The notes: generated by a model not told the origin, from the sequence alone. Positions 12,711 to 25,050 are shown, numbered from the stretch's first letter. The stretch: DNA of 64,000 bases from Haemonchus contortus (GCA_000469685.2 LS997563.1:42996651-43060650), one strand, 5' to 3'. Numbers and translations: made by a program.

Positions 12711-13519
12711 ATAAAGTACTGAACAAATACAAACTATTGAATTTTCAAGAGATAAAAAGCGTTCCATACGCAATCGATTTGGATGCTATGCGGAACAAAC
12801 AACAGTATTCAACATTAGACAGTGTAGCTCAGATGTGCGCTTCAATGGTAATGATCAAGAATAGGAAACGATAATTAATCGAAGTAAAAGTGAAAAAATT
12901 CAGAAAGGATGAAATAACAAAGTAGCACGAAATCTGACTCACAGTATATGGGTACCTTAATATTTTGATTTCCCGAGCTTGCCCGTAAAACTTTAAGTTA
13001 TGGCACTAATTCGGATCCGTAAATCTAGAAATACTGGTTCTGTTGCTTGAGATTTCCACATACCTTGTTACGCAAGCCGTTAAAGAGAAAAGACCGAGTT
13101 CCTCTCCAGGAAAAGGAGTAGTCATGAGAATCGAGGCGCAACTGTTCCCTTCACAGGGTGCAGGCACTTCAGAGATTCCAAATGTGGGTCATGTTTACAA
13201 CGAACACAAAAAAATATTGTGTTGGATTCAAATGCAAATAGGCAGTGAAACTTGGCAGTAGGATGTCTGGGGAGTGTCTTCTTCCATGGGATTGGAGAAT
13301 CTCCCAGTAGAAGGGTTTATTCGAAGGCAGAGGGTAGGTCTTCATGGGGCATTTTGGAAGTCTATCAACAATTGCTACAGGTATGCTGTATTCAGGGCGA
13401 GCCCTCTGATCGACCTATGCTTTCCAGATAACATTCCCATTCACTCACGTACATATACCTACGAAGCCCTACAAACCGTTTCCTAAGCTGTGGGACAGCG
13501 GTGGTTCAGCTTCATATCT

Positions 13520-13695
13520 TCAAAACTCACATGTATGGCCTGGATGGGTAGAGGACTGATGAATGAGTTCGTTACTGACTTGCCAGCCGATGTACAGAAC
13601 AGGCCTTTTATTCCTCCAGGAATTCGATCCCGGAACTATGCGCGTGGGATGGTGCGCCACTCGTCACTACACTACCTCCGCCTCGTGAATATATG
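13520..13695 (-). mobile_element. tRNA-derived SINE copy
   Basis: The minus strand has GGAGGTAGTGTAGTGACGAG (A-box region) and GGGATCGAATTCCTGG (B-box region). Confidence 0.58.
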
Positions 13696-14234
13696 ATTCT
13701 AAATGAATGACGAATATGGAAGAATGGTTCCTTTTGAACGATAGCACTTCCAGAACCTAAAGTTCGGGTTTTCAGTGTAAACTGCGAAAGGCATCCATAG
13801 AAAGTTAGCCGGTGACCGGGTGCTAAGACGATATTGTTCCGGCTGGTACGCAAAGAGAGTGAGGTGCTACGAAGTGGCGTGAAATGCGTTCTGCATACAC
13901 GATTGTAGTCACCTTGCTACAGCTAAGAGTTATCGTAACCCATTCATAAATTCAGCATCCGCATTTAACCACTTGTAACCAGTTTAGGCCTACTGTGTTC
14001 ATAAATTTGGGCAATTTTGGGAAGTTCACAAGGGTTTCCAAAGGTTTTATTAAAAAGATGTACGGCGCCTAAGTTGAAAAATTGCTATTTGATTCTATGA
14101 GGAAGCTCAGAGCTCGATTACCTATACTTTACTATAAACTACTTGAAGTAGAGAAACTAGCAAATAGAATTGTGTAGATCAATCAAGTTGAACGAAATAA
14201 CCCAGTGATTAAAAAAAGTTCAGCAAAGATGAAA

Positions 14235-14485
14235 TGTTTCGATGATGATCAATCCCGCTTTTGGGATGCGCCCCGTATTCAACTTCTATTCAGAATCTTA
14301 GGGGCTTTTAAATGTGGCTTATTGATGAGTTCTGGTAGCCGGAAGATGTCCATGGCAGTGCTTTCATACTCCCATGCAGATCTGGTACCAATTAACCGAT
14401 CCCGGATGGCTTGGTGGGCCTGAGCAGGTGCTGGGCAGGAATCGGTCCCCGAACCGTGCGTGCATGACAGCGCGACTTTCTTCCT
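14235..14485 (-). mobile_element. tRNA-derived SINE copy
   Basis: Body and tail match 12450-12710; the B-box region is GGTTCGGGGACCGATTCC, eroded. Confidence 0.55.
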
Positions 14486-15164
14486 AAAAACTTTTCTTAC
14501 CGTGAAATCTATGTTTTAATATCTATTTGTCAAATATCTCGAATGAGTTTTATTATTTTAGTCCCAATATATATTTCTAATTAACGATGAGTTTATATTG
14601 ATATATCGAAATCCGATTTTTAAAACATACACTCTATTAACTTCCATCATTAGGTACGTACACATAAACATCCGAATGTCGTGGCAAAAGTAAACAAAAA
14701 ATTGAGATGAGCTAAAAGGAGTAATACAGAACGAAGGAGTGCAGGCCCTACTACGTCAGCAAAATATCCAGTGCACATGTGGTCAGAGTAGAGGTGAACG
14801 ACCGAAAAGTGCAATAGTTGGAGGACAATTACCATCATCACACAGTTGTTGTAATGCCGAGAAAACCTTGATGGGCTCCTTCACGTATGTACGTGCGCCC
14901 ACAACTGCGCCACTTCAGTAGTCTTAGCCAATGGATGTCCTAGATTTGTCAAAAGTGGTAGATAGTCGCTGGCATGGGACGATGAACATACCTGTAATTG
15001 ACAGCCACTGTAATTATGTCGCCGAAAATCCTCTGAGTTTTTCTAGATTAAGGCCATTTTGATTCTACTAGTTTCCAGAAGAGTTATGAAGGGATAGATT
15101 GTTCAGTTGAATTGAGTTCGATCATTGTGGAATTGAATTTTCAGTAACAAGCAAGCTCGTTCTT

Positions 15165-15435
15165 GAGATGAGCCGTGCATTCGGCTTTTATTCACAGTCA
15201 AAGTAACGTTTTTCAATTCATTTGTGGCCTATACAATGACTTGTGGTGGCCTGTCGATGCTAGTCAGTGCTTTTTTTTCTTCCCACACGAGTCCTTTAAC
15301 ATATTACCGAACCTCGAGGAATGTAACGCTCTGCGAGCACTCTTTTGGCTTGGGCAAATATCGAACCGGAGTTTGATCCTTGGGACACGTGGGGTAGTGT
15401 GTGCCACTTCACCACACCGACTTCACCCCTGAACT
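15165..15435 (-). mobile_element. tRNA-derived SINE copy
   Basis: The minus strand has GTGTGGTGAAGTGGCACAC and AAGGATCAAACTCCGG; the body follows. Confidence 0.6.
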
Positions 15436-16744
15436 CCTAGTTGGTTTTACATAACCTCCTTCCAAGGTTGAGAGCAAAACGAAAAATTTGAAGGACGAGA
15501 GGGGGAGGGAGGGTGAAGGAATGATCAACAGAAGACAGAAGAAGCAAATGGAAATCGTTCAATGTTTTACATATTACTTTTAATTTTACTTATAATTGAC
15601 TATTCAAATCATTGTGTATTTCGCAATAGCCGAAAGCTTTTTAATAATACATATAATTTTAGGCTCATACCAGCGAATGATCTCCATATAACTGCAGTAT
15701 TCTACAGGAAAGCGTGGATCTTAAGGGAAAAGCAAGGGTGCGGGAGTGCATGTGGGCCTCTTCCAGTCCAGGTTAGTCAATGATTTGTCGTTTCCCAGTT
15801 CCTGCTTGAAGGTTCGACTCCTTTTTATTTTCATTCTTACCGCGAAAGGATGTATAGTAGTTAGAGCATGCAATTACTAGTAACTCACTACTGCGTACCT
15901 CACCGCAGGGATGCGAAGAGTCGTTTCCCTCCCGTTCAGGGATGGTCAGATAAAAATCTTATTGGCCAGAAACTTCTATACTGTCTTGACCCCTAACCAT
16001 TTTTGTAAATAATTTATAAATTAACGGGATAGTTGATTAATTTCTATGGATTTGAAATGTACTGGAACTCGCCGGGTCTCAACGGGTAACTAGCCAACGC
16101 GATGTACTTCAACTTTTCAAGGACAATCGATTCTTGCTAATCATTCGTATGCCTCTATGACAAAGTTCTGTGCAAATGTAAGTATGACCTTTTACAGGGC
16201 GACGGTAGTAATACGAGTCAAGTAAGCTCGGCGTATATGGTGGTATTTATAGCGGAGAGTAGCATTGAGAGAAAGAATTGTTTTTTTTTATATGAAGAAA
16301 AAAGTTTCGTGTAAAATTAGCAAATCGGAGATGTTTTGGGATAGGCATATGATAAAGGACCACGAAGCGTGGCCGGGATAACTCAAGCCCCAGGTTTTTC
16401 ATATTGATACCTTGCCTGTTGAAAAGGAGGTATTCGTTAAATAACAAATAATTCCACAGTCATCCCATGGGTCCTACCCACCCCGATGACGTATTTACTT
16501 GGTCTTTAATGCTTGAGATCTGTATTTTGGCTGTGATTACTCTTAAAGAACCTATCCATATCCTTTTACTAGATAGTATAAACGTTCGGTTCATGGCGAA
16601 TTTCAAATTATCTCTACCTTCAATACTTCTCACAGTCTTAAAGATTATCTGGAACGAATGCCGATCGAGGAACTTTATTTTTTTGTTTTATTGAATCTTC
16701 TATACTCTACTAAACTCATGAGAATTTCTCTCATAAATATGTCG

Positions 16745-17035
16745 GGTTAGGGAAAGGGTGGTGTAATGGTGCACATACAGTGTCATACGTTTGGCCCAAG
16801 GATCGAATCCCAGATAGATACTCGCATTAGCCTACCAAACCTTTAACCCCTCCTGAGTCAGTTATTGGCACCAGGCTCGTGCGGAAGCGTGAAAGCAGTG
16901 ACTCAACCCTGACTGGCCACCGCAAGTCACTGTACATACAGGCCACACATGCTTGCAAAGGGCCTTAACGATTCTCAGTTATAGTTGAATGCATGGCGCA
17001 TTCTGGAAAGGGTTTATTCAGTGAGCAGCCATTAT
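16745..17035 (+). mobile_element. tRNA-derived SINE copy, near full length (reference copy)
   Basis: A-box GGTGGTGTAATGGTGCAC, B-box AAGGATCGAATCCCAG about 50 bases later, then a 200-bp body (CTGACTGGCCACCGCAAGTC, CATGCTTGCAAAGGGCC) and tail. The box spacing matches a tRNA-derived Pol III promoter. I could not identify the parent tRNA. Confidence 0.7.
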
Positions 17036-18565
17036 CCTTCAATATTTGATAAATGCCTGTTAGAGTGTGGGATTGCAGGTAGCGCATCCGTGGTAATTTT
17101 GGAGTTCAAAGGTGTATTTAATGCAAAATGTCTGTTTGGTAAACATTGGTGTCATAATGATTTTGTGTTAAATAGATATTTGATTAAATAGTATACCAAT
17201 GAGCGATATTACGATGGTAAAAGAGATTTTTCAGTAACTTCGCAAGTTTTTTGGAATACTGAAACTAGTTTGTGATCAGATGACAGTAAGTAAGATGGGT
17301 GTAGACTGTAGGATGAGACTCTCATCAATCTCTCTGGGCGAACCAATCTGTTACATGGTGAAGTAAAAAAAAAGAAAAAGGATCTATCCGTTGCTGGAGA
17401 AAATTCATTTAGGAAATCTGCATCCCTCCCATCTTGGCGACTATTGAAGGCAATCCTCAAGATGCGAGAGATCCAGGACTAAGGGTGGTTAGAACTTATT
17501 ACGTCTAGGCTACGGGCAATTTGATGACGAATCCAAGTTTACCCATAACACCCTTCTAGACGATGGGAACTTTGTTATCCTTTCTTAGAAATCCATCTTC
17601 AGTATCTAGGCTACCCATGGTCAAGGTTGGTTCGTACATAGAATCGCCTGCACAGGTTGTACTTGTTTATCTGGGAAACTGCTTTTGCCTATAGGTAAAG
17701 GAACCGTACCAAATAATGGGTCACTTGGTTTATTCGGTCGTACAGGCTCTCGACTTCATCGAATTATGCACGAGCACCTTAAATAAGTTCGTCCTCCATG
17801 TCGCATTCCTTCGGCAGGTGCCTTCGGCATGGAAGAAGAGACTCTAGACTCTGGACTACTGTAGCCTGAGATCTCTCTTTGACAATAATAATGCCCCACA
17901 TTGGGTCCTCGAGTATCGGCTTACTGGTAGGTAATCCGTCAGACTGTTCCATGAAGAAATGCGTCCTAAGGTTTATTCAGACTTTTTGTAAGATCCAAAA
18001 TTTTTTTCATTTTTACCGAAGTATTATTCGGTGTAAACGAGCGCTTTCATGGTGACTTTCTAGCAGTGGATCCTTTTATGATTGCTTAGAACCGATGATC
18101 ATCGCCAAAGACACTGGATATAATACGGAGCCCTATTTGCTGAAGTAAAAGAAATGCTTATGACGTAGATATTTTGCGATATCCGAAGACGCGCGATCAT
18201 TTTTTCTCAGCCAGCAAAAGGTCATTTGAGGTGTTTTTTCACAGCTATCTAATCGCTCGGATTGCCAGGGTCAAGGTATGACTGTCTGTTGAATTGAATC
18301 GGTGGAAGTTGACTTTTTATGTCAGAACCCTTAATAATCAGTAGGGGCCCTCATCAGAAGGGTATATTGTACAATAGTAGCGGTGCAAAGAGACCATTCC
18401 AGGCCAACAACTAGCAACTGTCTGTGGTGATAACCTTAAATCAAATTTTTTTCTCGTTCGGTCTCTCCTCTTAAATAGTTGTTGTTTGATACTGAAGGGA
18501 TAAAGGATGAAAACTTTCAGCACTGCTGGTCTCCCTTTTTGAGATGACGTTTCCATTACCTACGT
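17035..18565. repeat. Block H, unit 1
   Basis: Matches 43640-45290 and, in part, 52075-52750 (for example GCTTATGACGTAGATATTTTGCGATATCC). No gene recognised. Confidence 0.55.
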
Positions 18566-18720
18566 GGCCTTCAACAACTAGCGGTGGCCAGCCAGCGTAG
18601 AAGTTAGTGCTTTCATCCCCCCGTATGGATCCGGTCCAATTGACCCACCCCAGAGATGAAATGCTTGGTTAGCCTAGACAAGTATCAAGAGGATTTGAAC
18701 CGTGGTCATGTGTGTGCCGA
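18565..18720 (-). mobile_element. tRNA-derived SINE copy, truncated
   Basis: B-box-like GGTTCAAATCC on the minus strand, with the shared body. It precedes block A of unit 1; the same arrangement recurs at 29335 and 52780. Confidence 0.58.
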
Positions 18721-18897
18721 GAAATACTACAGATGGAGAGAAATGGTGGCGACTGACAAGAACACCGGCTGACGGTGTGGGACTAGCGCAAGAGAGAAGA
18801 AGAAGTGCTATCTTGACCAAACTGTTGAGCACTCTGCACAACTCCCCTATAATACTACTATATTCACAGCGATGTTTTAGAGAAAAAACTTTATTGT

Positions 18898-18996
18898 TCA
18901 CGAAAATGGATGCTTTATAAATTCATCGCACAAGCAATTGTAGTCATTGAAAAAACGATGGTCATCGTCATCAGCATTGGATTGAAAGCTGATTTG
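18898..18996 (-). CDS. Conserved distal exon, unit 1, probably a terminal exon
   Basis: Acceptor ATTTTCAG at the upstream end, then 33 codons reading QISFQSNADDDDHRFFNDYN, CLCDEFIKHPFS and a TGA stop. AATAAA follows within 10 bases (18890-18895). Compared with unit 3 at 45474-45572 the differences are three synonymous changes, one Ile/Met and TGA/TAA, which argues for coding on this strand. In the overlapping plus-strand frame four of these changes would be non-synonymous. It may be the last exon of the array gene by alternative splicing past exon 5, or of a second gene; the phase-0 start would fit an alternative GTACTT donor in exon 5. Confidence 0.5.
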   Translation of the reverse strand, partial: QISFQSNADDDDHRFFNDYNCLCDEFIKHPFS

Positions 18997-19129
18997 CTGA
19001 AAATATTAATAAATAATGAGCCTAATATCAAAGCCCTTCTTCGCGGTCGTGGTCGTGACTTGTTCCCGCCTTAGCAACCGCCTCAGATTCCGCCTCATTG
19101 TAAAATGCACTGAAATCAAGAGCGTCCAT

Positions 19130-19320
19130 GATACAAGCAATCCTCAACTTCTGGGTGCTGAGTGCTTGCTAGTGCCCGCTTGAGCAAATCAGTCAGCGGA
19201 TCGACAGGGACACAGGTGATATATTTAGGAGGTCGGAAACCGCCGTGAAAAGGTTCAGTGTTTGTCTTCCGTACAAAGTGATCAACAATGATTCTGCGGT
19301 AACTCAGCTCCAATCCTTAA
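19130..19320 (-). other. Protein-like conserved segment next to the TTAA element, strand uncertain
   Basis: The minus strand reads IIVDHFVRKTNTEPFHGG and YITCVPVDPLTDLLKRAL. The plus strand reads LEQISQRIDRDTGDI and VKRFSVCLPYKVINND. A related segment of about 95 bases lies on the other side of the TTAA element at 20005-20130. Unit 3 has one version at about 46780-46910. Differences between units do not decide which strand codes. I do not recognise the product. Confidence 0.35.
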
Positions 19321-19996
19321 AGGCACCGTTCACGACAATTATGGGTAATCCAGATTATGATGAAAAATGGAAGACAAGATCGAAACTAGTGTTAATGAGG
19401 TGAAGAAACTGCGTGCATCGGTGTTTCCAAAGTGAAAAAAAAAGCTTCGAAAAAACGTGAAAAAGGGGGCTGGACGAGAATGGAACAAGAAAAATGAAGA
19501 AGAGTGGGGTGTCCGGACAGTGACACGGACAGTAAACAGTGTGTTTCACTGCGCGCATGTGGGTCTTGGTGCGAATAACAGACAATGGTACGAAAAAATC
19601 CATTCACTTATAAGCATAAATAAACTTACAAACCCTGGTGACAGCAAAATTAGCTCACCTTTTTCAGCCCCTTGGGGTAGGAAATTAACTAGGGGATCGC
19701 GGCAGCAGAAAAGAATAACAGAGGAAAAAGAATGGAAGAAAAACATCGCCTCATCTCGGCGGCCAGCTGATTGTCTGTAGGTCCAGAACGAATAGTTTCA
19801 ATCTGTATCGCCTTTAATCTCGCCTGACGTGACAACGATTGAAAGGCGGGAAAGAAACTCAAGCCAGCAACAGGGATTCCACTATGCCCTGACTGTCGAG
19901 ATTTTGGGAGCTAGAGGGTCCCTTCTACCACCCATGGGAACCACTGAGTATTTTTTAGGGAAGAACTGAGTAACCATTTTTATTGTGGACCTGCCT
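19321..19996. mobile_element. TTAA-flanked element, copy b (unit 1)
   Basis: TTAA at 19317-19320 and 19997-20000. Starts AGGCACCGTTCACGACAATT, ends GTGGACCTGCCT. 676 bp, no transposase frame. Confidence 0.68.
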
Positions 19997-20004
19997 TTAA
20001 TCGG

Positions 20005-20310
20005 CTCGTTGGATTGAGTTTCATCCCTTTGAAGTGGATATCACCAAAATCCGCCAAAGCGATGAAAGGTTCAATGCCCGTCTTGCGCTTAAACTAATCA
20101 ACAAGGATTTGTATTGGTAACTCAGTACCCGCCCTTTACTGCTGATTTGCCCTTCGATTCGCTAAATGACAACTACTACCTTAGTCTTTATTTAGACGCA
20201 ATAGTTAGAGAAATTCAAAATCATCCAGAAGCTTCTTTGTTTGTTGCTCCAGCTTCTGCTACAGTAAATTCAACGCTACCATCTTAACTTGCCGCTTCAT
20301 AAGCCTGAAA
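20005..20310 (+). other. Conserved protein-like segment, also in units 2, 3 and 4
   Basis: The plus strand reads FHPFEVDITKIRQSDERFNA, a stop, then YPPFTADLPFDSLNDNYY and PEASLFVAPASATV. Equivalents are at 33230-33527, about 46920-47060 (diverged) and 55300-55596. An open frame of about 60 codons is kept in units 2 and 4. No family recognised. It may be a 3' untranslated region or a buried exon. The minus strand carries AATAAA at 20187-20192, a possible poly(A) signal for exon 5 transcripts. Confidence 0.3.
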
Positions 20311-20925
20311 TTTTTTCCTGACTGAAAGTACACTCCCATTTTGCAGACCATCCACAAGCATCATCCTCTAGGAGAAGGTACAACCCAAGTATTTCTTTCA
20401 TAAGGAGCCTTCTCGGAACTTACTGCTATTCCGAAGGATGGCTAAGCTGGGTATATGCAGACAAGGTCCGTCCTCATCTCGCCCTGAGAACAACTTCCCT
20501 CCTTTTGGAATGTTCACTGTTGCCCACAAACTCAGCCACCTCATTGAAGTTGAAGTACTGCTCGAATGGCTTGAGTAAGGCACGAAATGGTGAGTTGTTG
20601 GCCAATAAGAAAATATTGGAGAACGGAAGTGTTTTTTATAAGAAAGAAAATGGAAATGTAGCGGCTACAAAAATCAAGATGTACTAGGACAGATCACAAC
20701 GATTACTCAGGTTACAACAATGTAGATGCGGCATTTACCGAAAGTTTACTTTAATCGAAAAGCTGGTAAAAGCTTCGAACTCACTCAGAGGAATGCGCGC
20801 TTTCTGATCCACCAGCACTACCTTTCGCGTCACCACCACCACCTATAATGTCTTGTTTTCTCCTGACTTCCGACTAACTTTCTATTTTGAAAACCCTATT
20901 TTGGCTTGAGACTGATGACTCAATT

Positions 20926-21815
20926 CAGGGCATTACCATCTAGCCCGAACTTTCCAGTGCCACTCTCGAGACATTAGGAGCGGGAGGACATAGGAGCGAA
21001 GGTCGATGGCCGCATCTTACACAGTTCCGCTTTGTACATAGACGACATCGTGCTTACAACATCGAACATCGAGCGAGCGGAACGAATGCTGATCGACAGC
21101 GTTTGTGGAAAGATTTGCTTAAGGCTGATCCAAAGTTTAGTACGTGATACTTCCCTTATGCGAAACGGAACTAATATCTGAATGCTCTAGCTATGCCTGT
21201 CTAGGTCTAGGCGTCTATCCATAAGTCAACGTAATAAATGATTTAGCGCCGTAGCTAAGTAGAAATAAACGCGCCGCAAGGGGAGCGATCGAAAATATCG
21301 AGGGAGTAGTGAAGCAGACAAAGAACACCCGGCTCTACGCACACCTTTTCGACATCGCTGTCCTTCAAGGTTTGACGTACGCGTCGGAGGCCTACAGTCT
21401 ACAGAAGATGGATGAACTGTTCTCATCAGCGCTTTGGTGTGGAGGATGCTCGGAATTTCGCTACTCATGCAAGTACAGAAAAGAATCCGGAGTTCCGAGC
21501 TCCGCCATCGAACGAAGATCAGTGAAGCTGATGCTTACGCCGGAGAATCGAAGATCAGATGGGGTGGACACGTCATGCGACACTGTGCTGACGGTTGGAC
21601 TACTGAGCTCACTGAGTGGAACTACCAGAACGTCGAACGAATACTAGGACAGGCGATAGCGCAATGGTCAGATTCCTCTGTGGAAGCTCTCAAGAAAAGA
21701 ATGCTACGCTTGGCGCTCGTCGAACGAGGACGATCCACTGGACTATTCTGGCTCGCGACAGAAACAGATGGAGAAGTTTGTGGTGTCCGCTCAGGAAGTC
21801 GATGATAATACAGGT
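20926..21815 (+). mobile_element. RTE-clade non-LTR retrotransposon, 3' fragment, unit 1
   Basis: Begins inside the reverse transcriptase (QGDTISP region), contains the catalytic motif as YIDDIVLTTSNIERAERML, then ALTYASEAYSLQKMDE, MLGISLLMQVQKRIRSSEL, KIRWGGHVMRHCADGWT and the C-terminal RDRNRWRSLWCPLRKS. Several frameshifts. It lies in intron 3 of copy 2 in the opposite orientation. The hookworm dingo elements are of this clade. Confidence 0.85.
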
Positions 21816-22520
21816 AGATGTTTATACAATAACACCATACATTTTTGTTAATATAGGTCTACCAGATATTTTTTTCGGGGTCAACAAGTGTAGTTTGCCG
21901 CTTTAACCTCATCTTTGCCTTCCTTGTATACATAAATTCAATGAAATTGCCATCACTTCCTTTACTCACCTTCGCTGTCCATGGGGAGGATATCAATTTC
22001 CAACGCAAACTCCTTATCAAGTTTTTTGAAATCGGACAAGGATGAAGCCGGGTCGTTGCATCGGTCCTTAGTTGAACAGGCACAGATTATGTGTCCATAA
22101 TTCCTGAAAAATACGACTATTTGCTGTGGCGACATCCATATCTATGTGATTTCGTAGTTACTTTCATGTAACTTCGCCTATAACTATTCCAATGCATCAA
22201 AGTTTCTATCTGTAAGAAGCTCCCTCATATATAGGCTCAAAAGGACCATTATGCGGCTCATGAGGGAGCAACGTCAGATTGGGATGATTTCTATGATCTG
22301 CTTATCTATCCTTCACGCCGTGGCCAATAAAATCCCACTGAGTGGAACCTTAATGAGAGAATGAAGAGCTCTACTGGCTTCTTGTTCTTGCTGCACAGTG
22401 GGCTATTCGAATGCACCACTTCGTTTATTTTCGTTTTTTTTTTGCCTCTTGTGACACACTTATCGTGTCTTGACTTCGTCTCCCTAATCTTGTAGAGGCA
22501 GCGTTTTCAAGCAGTGCCTA

Positions 22521-22917
22521 CAGTAGCGCTCAGTCTCGGACTGGCCATGTTCCAGGAATCCTAAAAAGCTCGAACTCAAAGTCAACTGGAAATACGGATG
22601 ATGGCCCTTCTAGATTTTCTTTCTTTGTGCCACATCTGAAGTGTGTACGAACTAAGCCGAACATAGCGGAAAAGAAAATTGCACATAATGTGCAAATAAC
22701 TGCAGACGTTGTTAACTTTGTTTTTATCGAAGTGTGCTACCACAAAAAACCTTGCTCTTAGTTATGCATATATTGATGCTGGACAGTCAAATAATTGTGG
22801 GTCTTGTGCAATATGCTCCAATTAAACATCAAAATTTCGCTCTATTTGCTCCACTAAGAAAGAAGTTATGAACGAAAAAGCGTGAGAGCGTGTGCCGAAG
22901 ACTTTTGAGCGCTACTA
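22521..22917. mobile_element. Tc1/mariner-type MITE, family 2, unit 1 (internally deleted)
   Basis: Starts CAGTAGCGCTCAGTCTCGG, ends GACTTTTGAGCGCTACTA, flanked by TA. 397 bp: about 110 bp present in units 2-4 is missing after the left end. Lies in intron 2 of copy 2. Confidence 0.75.
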
Positions 22918-25039
22918 TAAGTGATCTGAGAGTACGAATGCGCTTCGTTGCTCGCGTTCGTCAAAACTAGGTCACGCCGTCGCATGCGGCGGGTCAGCCC
23001 ACGATACTTGACAGTCGTCGCACTTGTCATTGGAGCCTACGATTTGCGCTTGGTCCACAGCAGTCAGCCAGAGAGATGATAAGACAGACAAATGCAAGCC
23101 GTTCGCTCCGCTGGCATTTGGTGGTACTGTAATATCATGTTGAGACTTCACTGGTGTGCGCCGCGCGCAAAGTGGGCGGGGTGACCTACTTTCGACGGAC
23201 GCGCGCAACGGACGTTCTCCCTGAGAGTACACATAGAGATGTTTTGCTAGGTTTCTGGAGAACTTTGCATAAATAAATAAAATAAAGTACTCGTGGCACA
23301 CAGCAGGTCCTTCTTCCACGACCCGATCATGCTTACAACCAGCGATGGTTGTATGATTAGTCTTTGCGTGCTTCGCTGAAATTATGCATTTTGTAAAAAA
23401 ACCTCCATCAAATTTTATTTTTTATATCTGTTTTATAAGAGATACGGTAGAAAACGTGTTGCATACATGCTTTCTGAAAAGAATGCGGTAATTTGCGAAC
23501 TCTTCCCTAATTTCATATGTTCCGGATGTGCCTTATTTTTGTTTTTAAAAAAGGCTAGTATTGGGTTTAGAAGCAGATGATAACGATTTCGATAATATAC
23601 TAATTTTCCTCCAATCGCTTTTCGTGCCAAGCAGGATGCTTGAAGACTGGGACTTCGAACCATTTTGTGGGTAAGACGGTTCGTGATAACTGATACCAAC
23701 TGCTACGGACTGATGATTGTGCTAGATCACTTCTTGTAAATCACTACTTTTCCTGTGTGTGATATACGACGTGACTGACCGTAGGTAACGGATTACAGGA
23801 ACTAATAACAAGCGATAGGGGCTGATGAAAGATCCAGCCAGGAAAGGGCTTCGACTTTCCATGAGAGATTGAACGAGAACCCATGTATTTCGATGGTTCA
23901 GTATGCTGTTCACGGATATAAAACTAGAGGTGCTAAGTGACCGTTCTGAAAAGTATGTAATGCTGAAATTTTGCTTGAAGACAGCTTCATTTGAGTTACG
24001 CAGCTGTCCGCCCTAGATCAAGCTTTCATGTGGCGGACAGATAGTTCTCTCCCTGGTCAAACCGAGGTTGTGGACTTGTTTCCCAACTTCAACAAAATTC
24101 CCGTACAACATGGTTTTTCCAGACTTTTTTCAGACCTTGATATTTTTCAAGCAAACACCATTTTGGACTCTCTTTACGCTGATCGAACGTATTTAAGACA
24201 GAGCGCTTCTGCATGTAATTCATACATCTCCTTGTATGCATCAACATATGAAGACTGATCAATAGTGCAACAGAAACTGTCTATTGATCTTCTGTGTCGA
24301 CCATTTATATATATCTATCTATATACCATGTTCAGTCTTCAAGCAGTTTACTCATATCTGTATGGCTATGCAAAAACTGCAACGGCGACGGCGGAAAGCA
24401 AGCTCAGAACCTCTGCCTGACAAGGGATAGCACTGCTTCTGCGGCATGGAGGCGACTGTGAGATCCAGGCAGCTGCGCACTCTGTGCACTTCCGCTAAAT
24501 CCACTTCTGAGTGATTTTTGAGAGCCCATAACTTTCTTGGGAATCTTATCTAGCATTTCAAGATCTAATCCATGAACGGCAATCTGAACTCCGTTGACAT
24601 ATTCAGGTCTTCATCGGAAGTTATATGGGAAGTTTTTCATAGGCATAGACGATATCGAATGCTCCCGTGTCTAACTCGTAGTACCCGCCACCCCAGAGGA
24701 ATTCCGAGCTCGGCGTAACCGCAATTTGAAAGGAATTTTTTCAGAAAGATGTTTGACAAAAATTAATCAGTTCTTCCAAAAGTAGGTCTGTAGAGTAAGC
24801 CGTGCATTTAAACTGGCATATATATAAACATATGCATGTATCTATAAGAGTTTATAGACTTGTGAACAAGAAGTGAGAACCTACAACTTTTCTAGAACCA
24901 TCTCTCTATTCTCACCAAGCGTGCAAATATCCCCTTCACATTCTCCGTCACATTTACCATCCCAGCATCGGACGCAAGTGAGCTTCTTGGCCTTGATAGT
25001 GGTGCTCAGCGCAACGAGCAGCAATAGAAGAAATTGCAT

Positions 25040-25050
25040 TAATCCTGAAA
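25040..25050 (-). promoter_or_regulatory. Probable trans-splice acceptor, copy 2
   Basis: Minus-strand TTTTCAG is followed by GATTA and the exon 1 ATG. The same arrangement is present at 39868-39878 in copy 3. Confidence 0.5.

Larger units (their letters stand above)
12720..16740. other. Between SINEs: no recognised gene
   Basis: Apart from the SINE copies listed, stretches 12720-13510, 13700-14230, 14490-15160 and 15440-16460 hold only short incidental frames. 16465-16740 is the start of block H, also at about 41980-42200 and 51330-51620. Confidence 0.4.
20541..25039 (-). pseudogene. Copy 2 of the secreted ten-cysteine gene, in-frame stop in exon 4
   Basis: Exons: 1, 24916-25039; 2, 23291-23375; 3, 21970-22103; 4, 20739-20862; 5, 20541-20664 including the stop. 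Donors are GTGAGA, GTACTT, GTGAGT and GTAAAT; acceptors are TTTCAG, TTTCAG, GTCAG and TTTGTAG. Phases 1, 2, 1, 2 fit at every junction. Exon 1 gives signal peptide MQFLLLLLVALSTTIKA, then LTCVRCWDGKCDGECEGDIC. Exon 2 reads KHAKTNHTTIAGC and EEGPAVCH. Exon 3 reads NYGHIICACSTKDRCNDPAS and then a charged linker. Exon 4 has TTA TAG where units 3 and 4 read TTA CAG, so the protein would stop early. Exon 5 ends QAIRAVLQLQ. About 196 codons in all. The gene could still make a truncated secreted domain, so pseudogene is a judgement. Intron 2 holds a Tc1-type MITE and intron 3 an RTE fragment. Confidence 0.75.

Noticed and set aside
20780..20862. Alternative exon 4 frame (RRKQDII then a glycine run) ending at a GTGAGT donor
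   Set aside because: Its phase does not fit the exon 3 donor, and the chosen frame continues open past GTGAGT to a GTAAAT donor whose phase fits exon 5 in all units.
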